A stretch of DNA of 53,606 nucleotides from positions 1-53,606 of the forward strand of contig NZ_JRGL01000086.1 of assembly GCF_000764655.1 (NCBI RefSeq). Reading direction: 5' to 3'. Numbering within the stretch: position 1 is the first letter of the stretch; each line of letters begins with the position of its first letter. The position numbers were made by a program, and so were the translations under genes. The notes beneath the pieces were generated by a model. It ran no database searches. It saw only the letters and a program-made list of their open reading frames with translations, and was not told the DNA's origin. This document shows, piece after piece, positions 1 through 9,090 of the stretch. The stretch is from Aeromonas aquatica (GTDB lineage: Bacteria > Pseudomonadota > Gammaproteobacteria > Enterobacterales > Aeromonadaceae).

Positions 1-221
1 GATGATTAGACCACTACACTAATAACCAATTCCTTCCCGCCTTAGTAACACCAGCTTGATAGGTATGTTATGGCGCTTGGTTCGATGGCAGTATCAGGGA
101 GGCACTATGGGGAGACTAGCTTGTCCGGGCATCCCAGCCTACAGCCGGCATGGCGGGGGGGCGACGGATGCTGATTGCCCCTGCTGCGGTGATGCCTCTT
201 GTTTTGACAAATGGAGTTGCG

Positions 222-551
222 ATGGACATCAAGGACTTACCGTTTTGCACCACGAACTGGGCCGAGATAGCGCCCACCGAGCATAAGGGAGAAACCGGGG
301 TGGCCTTCTGGCACACCCAGCACTTCGGGGAGTTGAGGGTGCGGCTGGTGGAGTACTCCGCTGGCTATCTGGCGGATCACTGGTGCAGCAAGGGCCACGT
401 CCTGTTCTGCATCGAAGGGGAGCTGCACACCGAGCTGCAGGATGGCCGCGTCTTCACCCTGACGGCGGGCATGAGCTATCAGGTGGCCGACAACGCCGAG
501 CCCCATAGATCCTCCACCCAAGCCGGTGCCCGGCTCTTTATAGTCGATTGA
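222..551 (+). CDS. DHCW-type cupin fold protein
   Basis: This is a 109-residue single-domain cupin of unknown substrate. The core carries DHWC followed by SKGH (about residues 49-56), the signature of the small family named for a D-H-C-W motif, although here the order is D-H-W-C. An acidic/glycine turn (EGEL) and a PHRSS stretch near the C-terminus complete the two cupin half-motifs. There is no signal peptide, so it is probably cytoplasmic. I chose the ATG at 222, preceded by GGAG with a 7-base gap, over an upstream in-frame ATG at 150 that would add an unconserved tail. It stands alone, 36 bases before the next gene. The family assignment is good; the function is unknown. Confidence 0.8.
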   Translation: MDIKDLPFCTTNWAEIAPTEHKGETGVAFWHTQHFGELRVRLVEYSAGYLADHWCSKGHVLFCIEGELHTELQDGRVFTLTAGMSYQVADNAEPHRSSTQAGARLFIVD

Positions 552-587
552 GCCGCGCTTTTCTTCCGTTCTCCCAAGAGGTTACCC

Positions 588-836
588 ATGCTTGAACTCA
601 GACCCAGCTGTGAATGTTGTGACACAGACCTGCCCGCCGACACCGGCCACGCCTATATCTGCTCCTTCGAGTGCACCTTCTGCGCCGATTGCACCGAGCA
701 ACTGTTGCACCATGTCTGCCCGAACTGCGGCGGCGAGCTGGTCAGTCGCCCCCGCCGTCCCGTCGTTAAGTTGGCGGCCAATCCCGCCTCCACAAAGCGA
801 GTCTTCAATCCTGCCCTGAGAAACAAGGCAAGATAA
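588..836 (+). CDS. DUF1272 cysteine-rich protein
   Basis: This is an 82-residue protein with eight or more cysteines arranged as zinc-binding pairs: CECC near residue 8, then CSFECTFCADC (about residues 24-34) and CPNC (about 43-46). This is the layout of the DUF1272 family, small proteins usually of 60-90 residues and unknown function. The C-terminus is basic (RPRRP and RNKAR). An AGAGG-like Shine-Dalgarno precedes the ATG. It follows the cupin gene closely and could be co-transcribed with it. Zinc binding is inferred from the cysteine spacing only. Confidence 0.8.
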   Translation: MLELRPSCECCDTDLPADTGHAYICSFECTFCADCTEQLLHHVCPNCGGELVSRPRRPVVKLAANPASTKRVFNPALRNKAR

Positions 837-975
837 GCAGCCTTTCGGGTCCGAGCCGCCATGCCCGGGCCTTCCTTTCCCCGGCCCTGATCTGAACCGC
901 ACCCTTTCAGATGGTGCTTTACCTTCTCCCGGCGGTAGCCCCTATCAAGGGACTCCAACCAGAGGAGAGAGCGAG

Positions 976-1641
976 ATGACGGAGCGGTTTGCAGGAGAGG
1001 GGGCGCAGGCCTATGACGAGCGCATTCCCTTGCTGGTGCCGGGTTATGAGTTGCTGCATCAGTTGAGTGCCGCCCAGTTGATGACGCGCCTCGGCCCAAG
1101 CGCGCGGGTGCTGCTGGTGGGGGTGGGCACCGGCAGCGAGCTGGTGCTGCTCGGCAGGCTCTGCCCCGGCTGGCAGTTTGTCGCCCAGGACATCTCGGCC
1201 GACATGCTGGCGCTGGCGCGCCAGCGGGCCGACGAGGTGGGGATGGGGGCGCGGATCAGCTGGCTGCCGGGAGACTTACCCACTGCCTCGCTGCAATGCG
1301 ACGGCGCACTCTGTCTGCTGGTGCTGCATTTTTTGGATAAAGATACCAAGGCGGCGTTGCTTGCCGATATCTCCCGCCAGCTCAATGTGGGGGCCCCGCT
1401 GCTGCTGGCGGATCTGATGGTGCCACCAGACTTGGTCGAGCGGGCCGTGATGGGGCAGCAGGCCCGGCTGGCGGGTCTGCCCCGGCCAGCCAGCGATCGC
1501 ATGGTGCAGCGGCTAGAACAGGACTTTATGCCGCTGGATGAGGAGCAACTTCAGCAACTGTTACAGGGTGCTGGCTTCGAGGCGGGGCAACGCTACTTTC
1601 AGGCACTCGGTTTTCACGGCTGGTTGGCGCTGCGGCGTTGA
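976..1641 (+). CDS. class I SAM-dependent methyltransferase
   Basis: This is a 221-residue Rossmann-fold methyltransferase. Motif I is visible as VLLVGVGTGSE (about residues 45-55), followed by an acidic strand end (AQDIS, about 73-77) that would contact the adenosyl ribose, and a LCLLVLHFL strand (motif IV) near residue 115. The acceptor substrate cannot be told from sequence; the helical C-terminal region (EEQLQQLLQGAGFEAGQRYFQ) is typical of small-molecule methyltransferases. The start is preceded by AGAGGAGAG, a strong ribosome binding site. The 140-base gap upstream suggests its own promoter. Confidence 0.8.
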   Translation: MTERFAGEGAQAYDERIPLLVPGYELLHQLSAAQLMTRLGPSARVLLVGVGTGSELVLLGRLCPGWQFVAQDISADMLALARQRADEVGMGARISWLPGDLPTASLQCDGALCLLVLHFLDKDTKAALLADISRQLNVGAPLLLADLMVPPDLVERAVMGQQARLAGLPRPASDRMVQRLEQDFMPLDEEQLQQLLQGAGFEAGQRYFQALGFHGWLALRR

Positions 1642-1746
1642 GTCAGCCTTGACGCCACATCTTTACGAGGGGAGGAAGGAGGGTCACCCAAGTCTGGGAA
1701 CCCCTGCTCGGCGGGGCCCGCAGGCGCCCGCCGCAGATCACACTAC

Positions 1747-2166
1747 TTATTTCTCCATCACCACATTCCAGGGGCCATCCGCCTGGATAAAGAACAGTGC
1801 CGGCTCCTTGCCCTCCACCTTGGCCACATGCGGCACCTTGTCGGTCAGGGCAAAATAGGCGCCGGGGCCGAGGTGATATGCCTTGCCCGCCACCGTCAGG
1901 GTGATGGCGCCGGACACCAGGGTCACATAGTGATCCGTATCGTGATGGTGGTTTGGCGTCACCAGCCCCGCCGGATACCTCAGGAAGAACCGGCTCGGCC
2001 CGCTGGCCATGTCACCGGACACCGGGGCGGCCGCGATGCCGTTGCCCATGTCCTTCCACTTGAGATCGGCCTGGGTCATTACCTGGGCGCCGGCGGCGGC
2101 CCAGGAGGGGACGCCGACCATAAGCAGCGCCGACAGCGAGAGGACGACTGCATGCATGAATTTCAT
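1747..2166 (-). CDS. exported cupin domain protein
   Basis: This is a 139-residue protein with a signal peptide (MKFMHAVVLSLSALLMVG, then cleavage near AAAGA) and a C-terminal cupin_2 domain. The metal-binding half-motif is seen as HHHDTDH (about residues 69-75), followed by GPGAYFAL and a KVPH histidine near residue 108. The metal and substrate are unknown; the location is inferred to be periplasmic. I chose the ATG at 2166 because it gives a clean signal peptide and follows GGAGAGAGC; an in-frame extension to 2217 would bury the signal. It converges with the upstream methyltransferase gene. Confidence 0.75.
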   Translation of the reverse strand: MKFMHAVVLSLSALLMVGVPSWAAAGAQVMTQADLKWKDMGNGIAAAPVSGDMASGPSRFFLRYPAGLVTPNHHHDTDHYVTLVSGAITLTVAGKAYHLGPGAYFALTDKVPHVAKVEGKEPALFFIQADGPWNVVMEK

Positions 2167-2445
2167 CTGCTCTCTCCTTTGCGAGTTGAAAAATGCTTCC
2201 ATCTGCGGCGAGGCCATCGGCGCCTCGCCTCTTCAATCATAGAGCCTGGGGCCTGCCCGGGTCGCCGAGGGCCTGACGCGCCGCGCGTGAAGTGACGGGG
2301 ATGCCGGTTGCCGGGGCGAGCCGGAGCTTGTCCCCTGGCAAGGGTCGCCGACATGGACTAGAGGATCAGAAGAGCGGCCATGGTGGGCGGCTCATCCCGT
2401 TATGAGGCCTGCTGGCCGCGGGATCCCGCCCAGAGGAGGCATGAG

Positions 2446-3309
2446 ATGGCCGAGCAACAACCCCCGTTCGATAGCGAACAATACAAACATACGCAGCGGG
2501 CACAGTGGAACAAGGACGGCGCGGCCTGGCGACGCTGGAATCCGACGCTGGACGCCTGGTATGGCGAGGCGACCCGCCTGATGCTCGAGCTGGCGCACAT
2601 TGCACCCGGCCAGCGGATCCTGGACGTGGCCGCCGGCGCCGGTGAGCCGGCGGTCAGTGCCGCCGCCCAGGTCGGGCCCGGAGGCTATGTGCTGGCGACC
2701 GACATCTCGGAGGGGATCATGGAGCAGGCGCGCCAGGTCGCCGGTGCGCTTGGGCTCGGCCAGGTGGAGACGCGGGTCATGGATGGCGAGCAACTGACGC
2801 TGCCCGCCGATGCCTTCGATGCCGTCCTGTGCCGGCTCGGCCTGATGTACATGCCGCGTCCGCTGATCGCGCTGCGCGAATGGCGGCGGGTGCTGAAACC
2901 CGGTGGCCGGGTCGCCGTCCTGGTGTTCTCCACGGCGGATCGCAACGATTGGGGGGCCCTGCCCGCGTCCATCATTCGCCGCCGCGCACGGCTCCCTGCC
3001 CCGGTGGTGGGGCAACCCGGGCCCTTCAGTCTGGGGGCGCCCGGGGTGCTCGAGGGATTCTTCCGGCAGGCGGGATTCGCAAACCCAGAAGTGCACGCCC
3101 TGCCCGCGCCCCATCGCATGGGCAGCGCGGAGGAGTACGTGCGGGTCGCCCGGGAGGCCTTCGGCGGGCTCAACGCCATGATGGCGCACCTGCCCGCGCC
3201 GGAGCAGGAGTCCATCTGGAACGAAATCGCGGCCGCTATGGGCCGCTTCGAATCGCCGGGCGGGTTTGAGGTCGGGGGAGAATGCCTGCTCGTAGCGGCG
3301 ACCAAGTGA
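2446..3309 (+). CDS. UbiE-like SAM-dependent methyltransferase
   Basis: This is a 287-residue class I methyltransferase of the UbiE/Methyltransf_11 type. Motif I is VLDVAAGAGEPA-like (ILDVAAGAGEP, about residues 57-67), the ribose-binding acid is in LATDISE (about 82-88), and the post-motif strand FDAVLCRLGLMYM is followed by LKPGGRVAVLVF (about 141-152). The N-terminal tail (QWNKDGAAWRRW) is common in methyltransferases near arsenic or stress genes, but nothing here fixes the substrate. The start at 2446 has GAGGAGG upstream; an in-frame ATG at 2380 lacks this. The coding region is very GC-rich. Confidence 0.78.
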   Translation: MAEQQPPFDSEQYKHTQRAQWNKDGAAWRRWNPTLDAWYGEATRLMLELAHIAPGQRILDVAAGAGEPAVSAAAQVGPGGYVLATDISEGIMEQARQVAGALGLGQVETRVMDGEQLTLPADAFDAVLCRLGLMYMPRPLIALREWRRVLKPGGRVAVLVFSTADRNDWGALPASIIRRRARLPAPVVGQPGPFSLGAPGVLEGFFRQAGFANPEVHALPAPHRMGSAEEYVRVAREAFGGLNAMMAHLPAPEQESIWNEIAAAMGRFESPGGFEVGGECLLVAATK

Positions 3310-3375
3310 GTCGGCTCGGCCGCGCATGCCGGCTGAGGACGGCTCATGGGAGCAGACCCGTCTCAGTCATTGCAT

Positions 3376-3852
3376 TCAGCGCTCGATGCCTTCCAGTTTC
3401 AGCAGCGCCTGCTTGATGGGGAGCCCCCCCGCGTAGCCGGTCAGGCTGCCGTCCCGGCCGATCACGCGGTGGCAGGGAACGATGATCGACAGCGGATTGC
3501 GGCCGTTCGCGGCCCCCACCGCCCGCATGGCGGTCGGCTTGCCGATGGCGAGCGCTATGTCACGGTAGCTGCGGGTCTCGCCATAAGGGATGTCGCACAG
3601 CGCCTGCCACACCGCCTGCTGAAATGGCGTGCCCCGGGCCGCGAGCGGCAGGGTGAAGCGTTGCAGCTCACCCGCGAAGTAGTCCCGAAATTGCGCGAGA
3701 TAGGGGGCCAGCGCCTCGCTGTCTTGCTGCCACTCAGGCTGAATGGGCAGGGTGCGCAGGCCATCCACGAAGTCCACGTGGCGCAGGCCGGTGTCGTCGA
3801 TGGCGACCAGCAGCGCGCCGCAGGCGGTATCCAGAAAGTCATAACGGATCAT
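3376..3852 (-). CDS. ogt: methylated-DNA--protein-cysteine methyltransferase
   Basis: This is a 158-residue suicide repair protein that moves the alkyl group from O6-alkylguanine in DNA to its own cysteine. The active site IIVPCHRVIG (acceptor Cys in PCHRV, near residue 125) is intact, followed by the GYAGG turn and a C-terminal leucine-rich helix. An N-terminal methyltransferase-like domain precedes it, so the length matches Ogt rather than the longer Ada. The start ATG overlaps the stop of the upstream ada-alkA fusion gene in an ATGA (3849-3852), so the two are translationally coupled and form one alkylation-repair operon. Confidence 0.9.
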   Translation of the reverse strand: MIRYDFLDTACGALLVAIDDTGLRHVDFVDGLRTLPIQPEWQQDSEALAPYLAQFRDYFAGELQRFTLPLAARGTPFQQAVWQALCDIPYGETRSYRDIALAIGKPTAMRAVGAANGRNPLSIIVPCHRVIGRDGSLTGYAGGLPIKQALLKLEGIER

Positions 3853-5372
3853 GATGTTGTCTCCTCGTTTTCTTGTGATGTCACCGCTTCGGTCAGCAGC
3901 GCGGGTTGCTCGCTCATGGCGTGCCACAACCAGCTCGCCGCATAGGCGCGCCAGGGTTGCCAGGCGGTGCTCAATGCTTCCACCTCCTTGACCGGCAGCT
4001 TGACGCCGCCGCCGAGCGCCTTTTGCAGCACCAGATCGGAGGCGGGGAAGGCATCCGGATCCTGGCCGGTGCGCAGCCGCCAGTAGGCGATGGTCCAGGG
4101 GCCTATGCCCGGCAGCGCCAGCAGCGCCTCGTCGCTCGCCGTGGCAAGGGTGATCTCAGCGCTCGCGAGCGCGGCCGCTATGCCCTGCAAAGTTCTGATC
4201 CGGCTGCCCGGCATGCCGATGCCGTCCAGATTGAGCGCACACAGCTGTGCCGGGGTCGGCAGCGCGCTGACCCCGAACTGCTCCTGCGTGCGTGCCACCA
4301 GCCGTCCCATGATGGTGATGGCGCCCTTGACCGACACCTGCTGGCCGACGATGGCGCGCAGCAGTACCTCGTACTCATCCCAGCCCCCCGGCAGCCGCAC
4401 CCCGGGCCAGCGCGCCTGTATCCGTGCAAGCAGCGGATCCTGCCCGAGCCGCTCGCCGATGCGGGTCATGTCCGCGTCGAGATCCCACATGCGCCGCACG
4501 CGATACAAGAGATCCGGCAGCGCCCCTGGCGGCAGATCCTGCAGCGTCAGTTTAAGGTGGTGCCCTTCGCCGGGCGCGATGCGGATCCAGCCCTCCTGCT
4601 CGCCGACCTTGTGACGCCGCTCGTAGCCATGCTCATCGACGCGCTCGAGCCCCGGGATGGCGCGCAGCCGGTAGAACGCGAGCATGGCCTGTACATCGAA
4701 CGGCGGGCGATACGTCAGCTGCAGTGTCAGGCTCGGCTGAGTTGTCGCAACCGCACCGCCCTCCTGCTGATGTTGCGCGCCGTCCCGCTTGCGCAGCGCG
4801 CTCGGGGCCAGGCCGTAGGCGTGCTGCCACGCATCGTTGAAGCGGCGGATGCTCGCAAAGCCCGCCGCGAATGCGACGTCAGTGATGGGCAGCACTGTCT
4901 CAGTCAGCAGCCGTTTCGCGAGCAGCAGGCGGCGCGTCTGCTCCACCTGCTTTGGCGACGCGCCGAGGTGTTGTTCGAACTGGCGCCTGAGCGTGCGCTC
5001 GGTGATGCCGGCTTCGGTTGCAAGCACGCCGAGCGAGTGATCACCAAGCTCGCCGCGCTCGATGCGCGCCAGCACCTGGCCGACCAAGCTTGGCAGCTCG
5101 CCCCCGGATGAGGGCGCGAGCTCCGGCCGGCAACGCAGGCAGGGGCGCAGCCCCTGTTGTTCGGCCGCCGCGGCGACGCGGAAATACTGCACGTTGTGCT
5201 CGTGGGGCGCGCGCGCCGGGCAGATGGGGCGGCAATAGATGCCGGTGGACAACACACCGGTAAAGAAGCGGCCGTCGAAGCGTGCATCCCGGGCGAGCCG
5301 GGCGGCGTGGCACTGCTCGCGGGTGAGGCCGGGGATGATCTCATCCCGGGAGCCGGGCTGCTCGATATTCAT
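3849..5372 (-). CDS. alkA: Ada-AlkA fusion: regulator and 3-methyladenine glycosylase
   Basis: This is a 507-residue three-part protein. Residues 1-85 are an Ada zinc domain with Cys47, Cys51, Cys78 and Cys81, the same spacing as Cys38/42/69/72 of E. coli Ada, so Cys47 should accept a methyl group from phosphotriesters. Residues about 100-200 are an AraC-type helix-turn-helix (AGFASIRRFNDAW). The rest is AlkA: an N-domain, then a helix-hairpin-helix LPGIGPWTIAYW and the catalytic Asp in FPASD. It should therefore sense methylation, activate transcription and excise alkylated bases. I chose the ATG at 5372, 8 bases after GGAG, over one 27 bases upstream. Its 3' end overlaps ogt by 4 bases. Confidence 0.88.
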   Translation of the reverse strand: MNIEQPGSRDEIIPGLTREQCHAARLARDARFDGRFFTGVLSTGIYCRPICPARAPHEHNVQYFRVAAAAEQQGLRPCLRCRPELAPSSGGELPSLVGQVLARIERGELGDHSLGVLATEAGITERTLRRQFEQHLGASPKQVEQTRRLLLAKRLLTETVLPITDVAFAAGFASIRRFNDAWQHAYGLAPSALRKRDGAQHQQEGGAVATTQPSLTLQLTYRPPFDVQAMLAFYRLRAIPGLERVDEHGYERRHKVGEQEGWIRIAPGEGHHLKLTLQDLPPGALPDLLYRVRRMWDLDADMTRIGERLGQDPLLARIQARWPGVRLPGGWDEYEVLLRAIVGQQVSVKGAITIMGRLVARTQEQFGVSALPTPAQLCALNLDGIGMPGSRIRTLQGIAAALASAEITLATASDEALLALPGIGPWTIAYWRLRTGQDPDAFPASDLVLQKALGGGVKLPVKEVEALSTAWQPWRAYAASWLWHAMSEQPALLTEAVTSQENEETTS

Positions 5373-5498
5373 GGGGACGACTCCGCAGATGCTGTTCATG
5401 TCCTGAGACTAAGCGGGGACGAGGGGGCTGACTAGCCAAAAACGGACAGGGATAGGAAAAATAATCGGGGTAGGGATCTATGGAAAAGAGGGATAAAA

Positions 5499-5527
5499 AA
5501 ACGGCGCCCCGAGTCAGGGCGCCGTTT
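5499..5527 (-). terminator. intrinsic terminator of the M32 carboxypeptidase gene
   Basis: A 10-bp perfect stem (AACGGCGCCC / GGGCGCCGTT, 5500-5509 and 5517-5526) has a 7-base loop and is followed, reading leftward, by a run of seven T. It sits just beyond the stop of the carboxypeptidase gene and stops its transcript before the ada-alkA promoter. Confidence 0.85.
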
Positions 5528-5544
5528 GTTGCATCAGGGCAAGG

Positions 5545-7023
5545 TTACTTCAGATAACGTTGCTCAAGGTGTTTGCGCAGCCACTGCGGATTCAACGCCT
5601 CGCCGGTCGCGTTGCGGATCAGCGTATCGGTGTCGTGCAGGCTGCCCTGGGACCAGATATGGCGGCCGAGCCACGTGAAGATCTCCGGCAGGCGGCCCGC
5701 CGCGATCAGGCTGCCCATCTCGCCCAAGTCTTTCTCCAGCGCGAAGCGCAGCTGCGCCGCGTACATGGCGCCGAGCGTGTAACTCGGGAAGTAACCGAAC
5801 GAGCCGTCCGTCCAGTGGATGTCCTGCATGCAGCCATTGCGGTAGTTGTCCTTCGTCGACAGGCCGAGCCACTGCTGCATCTTCCCATCCCACAGCTCGG
5901 GGATGTCAGCGACCTCGATGCGTCCCTCGATGAGATCGCGCTCCAGCTCGTAGCGCAGGATCACGTGCGCCGGGTAAGTCACCTCGTCCGCATCGACACG
6001 GATGAAGCCGGGCTCGACGCGGTTGTACAGCTTCGCGAGGTTCGCCGGATCCAGCGCGGGCTGGGTGCCGAAGTGTGACCGGATGCGCGGCGCGAGCAGG
6101 GCCAGGAACGCCGGCGAGTGGCCAAGCTGCATCTCGCAGAACAGGCTCTGGCCCTCGTGAATGCCCATGGATCGCGCCTCGGCGACCGGCTGGCCGAGCA
6201 GATGGCGCGGCAGCCCCTGCTCGTAACGGGCGTGACCCGTCTCGTGCACTATGCCCATCAGGCTGGAGACAAACTCGTCCTCGTTGTAGCGCGTGGTGAT
6301 GCGCACGTCCGTCGGCACGCCGCCGCAGAACGGGTGGCTGCTCACGTCGAGTCGGCCGTGGGCGAAATCGAAGCCGAGCAGCCCCATCACCTCCTGACCG
6401 AGCGCCTGTTGTGTCGCGATGGGGAAGGGGCCCTGCGGGAGCAGGATGGCGTCCTGCTTCTGCCGCTCGCTCACCGTCTGGATAAGGCCGGGCAGCCAGC
6501 TCGTCAGATCGCCGAAGATCTCGTCCAGCCGTGCGCTCGTCATGCCGGGCTCGTACAGCGCCAGCATGGCATCGTAGGGGCGCACGTTCAGCGCCTCGGC
6601 GCGCAAGGTCGCGACTTCCCGCGACAGCGTCACCACCTCTTTCAGGTTCGGTGCGAAGCCCGCCCAGTCATTCTCCTTGCGCTGGCGGCGCCAGGCGTGC
6701 TCGCACTTGCTGCCGGCCAGAGACAGGGCCTCCACCAGCGCCGTGGGCAGCAGGCTCGCATCCTGCCAGTGGCGCTTGATCTCCGCGAGGTTCGCGCGCT
6801 GGGTCGCATCCAGGCTCTCGCCTTCGGCCTTGGCTATCCAGTCGCCAAGTTCCGGGGCGGTGCGCTTCTCGTGAATGAGCACGCCGAGCTCGGCCATGGC
6901 TTCGGCACGCGCCTCGTTGCCGCCCTCCGGCATCATGGCGGCCTGATCCCAGCCGCAGATGGCGCTGAGGTGGCTGAGACGGTGCAGCTGTTGCTGATGT
7001 TGTTCGAGCTTCTGATATGACAT
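5545..7023 (-). CDS. M32 family metallocarboxypeptidase
   Basis: This is a 492-residue thermostable-carboxypeptidase-1 type enzyme that removes C-terminal amino acids using a metal ion. The zinc motif HETGH (in GIVHETGHARYEQG, about residues 259-272) is intact, with a downstream glutamate region (GIHEGQSLFCEMQ). Other family hallmarks are DVRITTRY, the C-terminal YTLGAMYAAQ and HIWSQGS. The length matches the family (about 490-500). It has no signal peptide, so it is cytoplasmic. I chose the ATG at 7023 (MSYQKLEQ), which begins the conserved N-terminal helix; an in-frame extension to 7131 has no homologous features. It lies 105 bases after smrA in the same direction. Confidence 0.9.
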   Translation of the reverse strand: MSYQKLEQHQQQLHRLSHLSAICGWDQAAMMPEGGNEARAEAMAELGVLIHEKRTAPELGDWIAKAEGESLDATQRANLAEIKRHWQDASLLPTALVEALSLAGSKCEHAWRRQRKENDWAGFAPNLKEVVTLSREVATLRAEALNVRPYDAMLALYEPGMTSARLDEIFGDLTSWLPGLIQTVSERQKQDAILLPQGPFPIATQQALGQEVMGLLGFDFAHGRLDVSSHPFCGGVPTDVRITTRYNEDEFVSSLMGIVHETGHARYEQGLPRHLLGQPVAEARSMGIHEGQSLFCEMQLGHSPAFLALLAPRIRSHFGTQPALDPANLAKLYNRVEPGFIRVDADEVTYPAHVILRYELERDLIEGRIEVADIPELWDGKMQQWLGLSTKDNYRNGCMQDIHWTDGSFGYFPSYTLGAMYAAQLRFALEKDLGEMGSLIAAGRLPEIFTWLGRHIWSQGSLHDTDTLIRNATGEALNPQWLRKHLEQRYLK

Positions 7024-7127
7024 GGAATTGTCCTTGTTATCGCCCTGAGAGAATCGGTCCCGTACCTGGCATGATCGGGGCGCCTCGATGCTAGCACCGC
7101 CGTCAGGCGTTTTTCCACTCCCGATGC

Positions 7128-7709
7128 TCAACCGAGACGCTTCTGATGGCGTTCGCGGTTTTCCGCCTTCTTGCGCTCGCTCTTTCTGAGCAGGACGTAG
7201 AGCGCGCCGCTGCCGCCGTGACGGCGCTCGGCACTGTGGATGGCCATGACCTCTGGCAGTTGTGGCAACCAGGCGCTGACGTGGCTCTTGAGCTGGGCGC
7301 GCGGCGTGCTGCGCTCCCCCTTGCCGTGCAGGATCAGCAGGCAGCGGATGTCTCGCTGAGCGTAATCCCGGATGAATTGCACCAGAGCGACCCGCGCCTC
7401 GCTCAGCGTCTTCTGATGCAGATCCAGGCTGGCCTGCAGCTCGTACTTGCCGAGCCGCAGCTTCTTGTAGACCCCCTCCTGTACCCCGTCGCGCTTGAAG
7501 CCGACGATGTCGTGGGGATCGAGCATCTCGATCCCTTCCATGCCGAGCGGATCAGGGGACAGTGGGTCGGCACTGGCGGCCTGGCGGCGCGCGAGTTGCG
7601 CCTCGGTCGGGGGGCTGTTGCCCGCAGGAGGGGTCAGATGGTCGCTGCGAAGGGGCCGCACACCGGCCACCTCTTGCAGGAACAGTGAGCGTTCGTCGTC
7701 ATGGGACAC
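7128..7709 (-). CDS. smrA: Smr-domain DNA endonuclease SmrA
   Basis: This is a 193-residue protein with a C-terminal Smr (MutS2-related) nuclease domain, seen as LDLHQKTLSEAR (about residues 94-105), LLILHGKGERS (about 122-132) and the terminal GGSGALYVLLRK. The N-terminal half is a low-complexity linker with a conserved LDPHD segment typical of the SmrA/YdaL group. Nicking endonuclease activity is known for the family; the classical DLHG is DLHQ here, as in SmrA proteins. It reads toward the carboxypeptidase gene. Confidence in the family is high; the physiological role is not settled in any organism I know of. Confidence 0.85.
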   Translation of the reverse strand: MSHDDERSLFLQEVAGVRPLRSDHLTPPAGNSPPTEAQLARRQAASADPLSPDPLGMEGIEMLDPHDIVGFKRDGVQEGVYKKLRLGKYELQASLDLHQKTLSEARVALVQFIRDYAQRDIRCLLILHGKGERSTPRAQLKSHVSAWLPQLPEVMAIHSAERRHGGSGALYVLLRKSERKKAENRERHQKRLG

Positions 7710-7802
7710 GGCAGGCTCCCCGCATGAGAATGAGCGGGCATTATAGCGGGGCAGGGACTTGCTTAGAATGGCGGCCCGCGGTCGGCCGGTTCGCCCGTCG
7801 GC

Positions 7803-7952
7803 TTATTGCTCCTCGGTGGGCGGCTTTGCGTGTATCACTTTGTAGATGAAGTAGACCGCGTAGGCGCTGATCAGCAGGAAGGTGCCGATAATCACCAGCA
7901 TGGACATCAGCCCCACGCTGTTGCCAAACATCAGGTTCATCCAAAATTCCAT
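7803..7952 (-). CDS. DUF3149 single-pass membrane micro-protein
   Basis: This is a 49-residue protein with the arrangement MEFWMNLMFGNSVGLMSM, one hydrophobic helix of about 22 residues (LVIIGTFLLISAYAVYFIY) and a short charged tail (KVIHAKPPTEEQ). The short amphipathic start, an FGN-VGL-S-M turn and one helix fit DUF3149, inner-membrane proteins of unknown role. GGAG lies 8 bases before the ATG at 7952, which decides the start against an in-frame ATG at 7988. It is a genuine small gene standing alone between smrA and the TraB-like gene. Confidence 0.75.
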   Translation of the reverse strand: MEFWMNLMFGNSVGLMSMLVIIGTFLLISAYAVYFIYKVIHAKPPTEEQ

Positions 7953-8132
7953 CTCGTTCACTCCTGTCGTCCTCTCGATGACAGGCATGATAAATACCTC
8001 TTTGGGAGGGATGGAATGATCCCGATCAAGTCCCGTCGTGGTTATTAAATCGGCAGTCCGTTCTGTGAGCTGCCTCGCACCCGGCACCTGGTGGAGGGAG
8101 GTGTCGGCTGATGTTGGCGGCCGTTCAGGCCG

Positions 8133-9020
8133 TCAATGCGTGGTCTGCGCCTTGGGTTCGGTGAGCGCAGTGATGCGCCAGCCTTGCTGTTCCAGCAGGG
8201 CGAGCAGACCCTGGTCGCCGTAAAGATGCAGCGCACCTACCACGATAAAGCTCTCGTTTGGCAGTGTCGGCCACTTCTTGACCCAATTGCGGTTGCGCTC
8301 CGCCAGCAGGGTCTGCTCCAGCCAGGCTTGCAGCTTGGGGGGCGCCATCTCCTCTTTCAACAGGTTGATCAGGGTGGCCTGATCCCCGTTCTGCCAGGCG
8401 CTCATCACCTCGCCAAAGCCCTTCTCGAGCTCGGGCAGCTCATCCAGGGTGCTCTCCAGCATCAGGGTCTGGTTGTCGCCGACGCTGGCGAGGTAGCCGA
8501 GCTGCTCGAGCAGGGTCTCCAGCCCGACGATGGGCTTGCCCCCCTCGTTTGCCCGCTTGGCGAAGTGCTGATCCACCCCGTACTCGCCGCTGTAGCCGGT
8601 GCGCTCCAGCGCCGCCTGGGTCAGGGTGATGGCTGCGAACCAGGGCCGCAGCGGGGCCAGCATGGTCTCGGTGAGGCCGTTTTGGCCAGCGGCGATCAGG
8701 GTGCGGCGGTACAGATCGAGTGGCAGGTGATCCTTGAGCGTCTTGCCATCCACCAGCCGGGTGATGGCGCCCATCTCCTGCCACTGTGCCTGGCTGATGT
8801 GGGTCATGTCGACCTCCATCACCAGGGTACGGCTCTGTTGCCAGGCGCGCTCGATGGGGTCGGGCAGGGGATAGAGGGAAGGCTTGCCCGCATGGATGGA
8901 GCCCAGCAACCAGTGTTGCTCGCTGCCTTTTTCGATGCGATAGAAGGCCGGATCGGCGATGGCCTGCAGCGGCAGCAGCAGGCACAGCAGCAGGGAGAAC
9001 AGCGAGTGATGAAATCTCAT
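8133..9020 (-). CDS. TraB/GumN family protein
   Basis: This is a 295-residue protein with a signal peptide (MRFHHSLFSLLLCLLLPLQAIA) and a TraB/GumN fold. The two GxxH motifs of the family are present: LGSIHAG (about residues 39-45) and VGALHLYG near residue 258, together with an EVDM acidic strand. Family members are thought to be metal-dependent hydrolases of the haem-binding/pheromone-shutdown clan; no substrate is established. The mature protein is expected in the periplasm or membrane-anchored. The gene diverges from the DUF1904 gene with a 70-base shared promoter region. Confidence 0.85.
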   Translation of the reverse strand: MRFHHSLFSLLLCLLLPLQAIADPAFYRIEKGSEQHWLLGSIHAGKPSLYPLPDPIERAWQQSRTLVMEVDMTHISQAQWQEMGAITRLVDGKTLKDHLPLDLYRRTLIAAGQNGLTETMLAPLRPWFAAITLTQAALERTGYSGEYGVDQHFAKRANEGGKPIVGLETLLEQLGYLASVGDNQTLMLESTLDELPELEKGFGEVMSAWQNGDQATLINLLKEEMAPPKLQAWLEQTLLAERNRNWVKKWPTLPNESFIVVGALHLYGDQGLLALLEQQGWRITALTEPKAQTTH

Positions 9021-9090
9021 GAGGTACCTTATGCGAGCGGGATGACTTCTCTATGATAAGTCCTCATTTGTCACAGCCAAGAGGTTTCCC

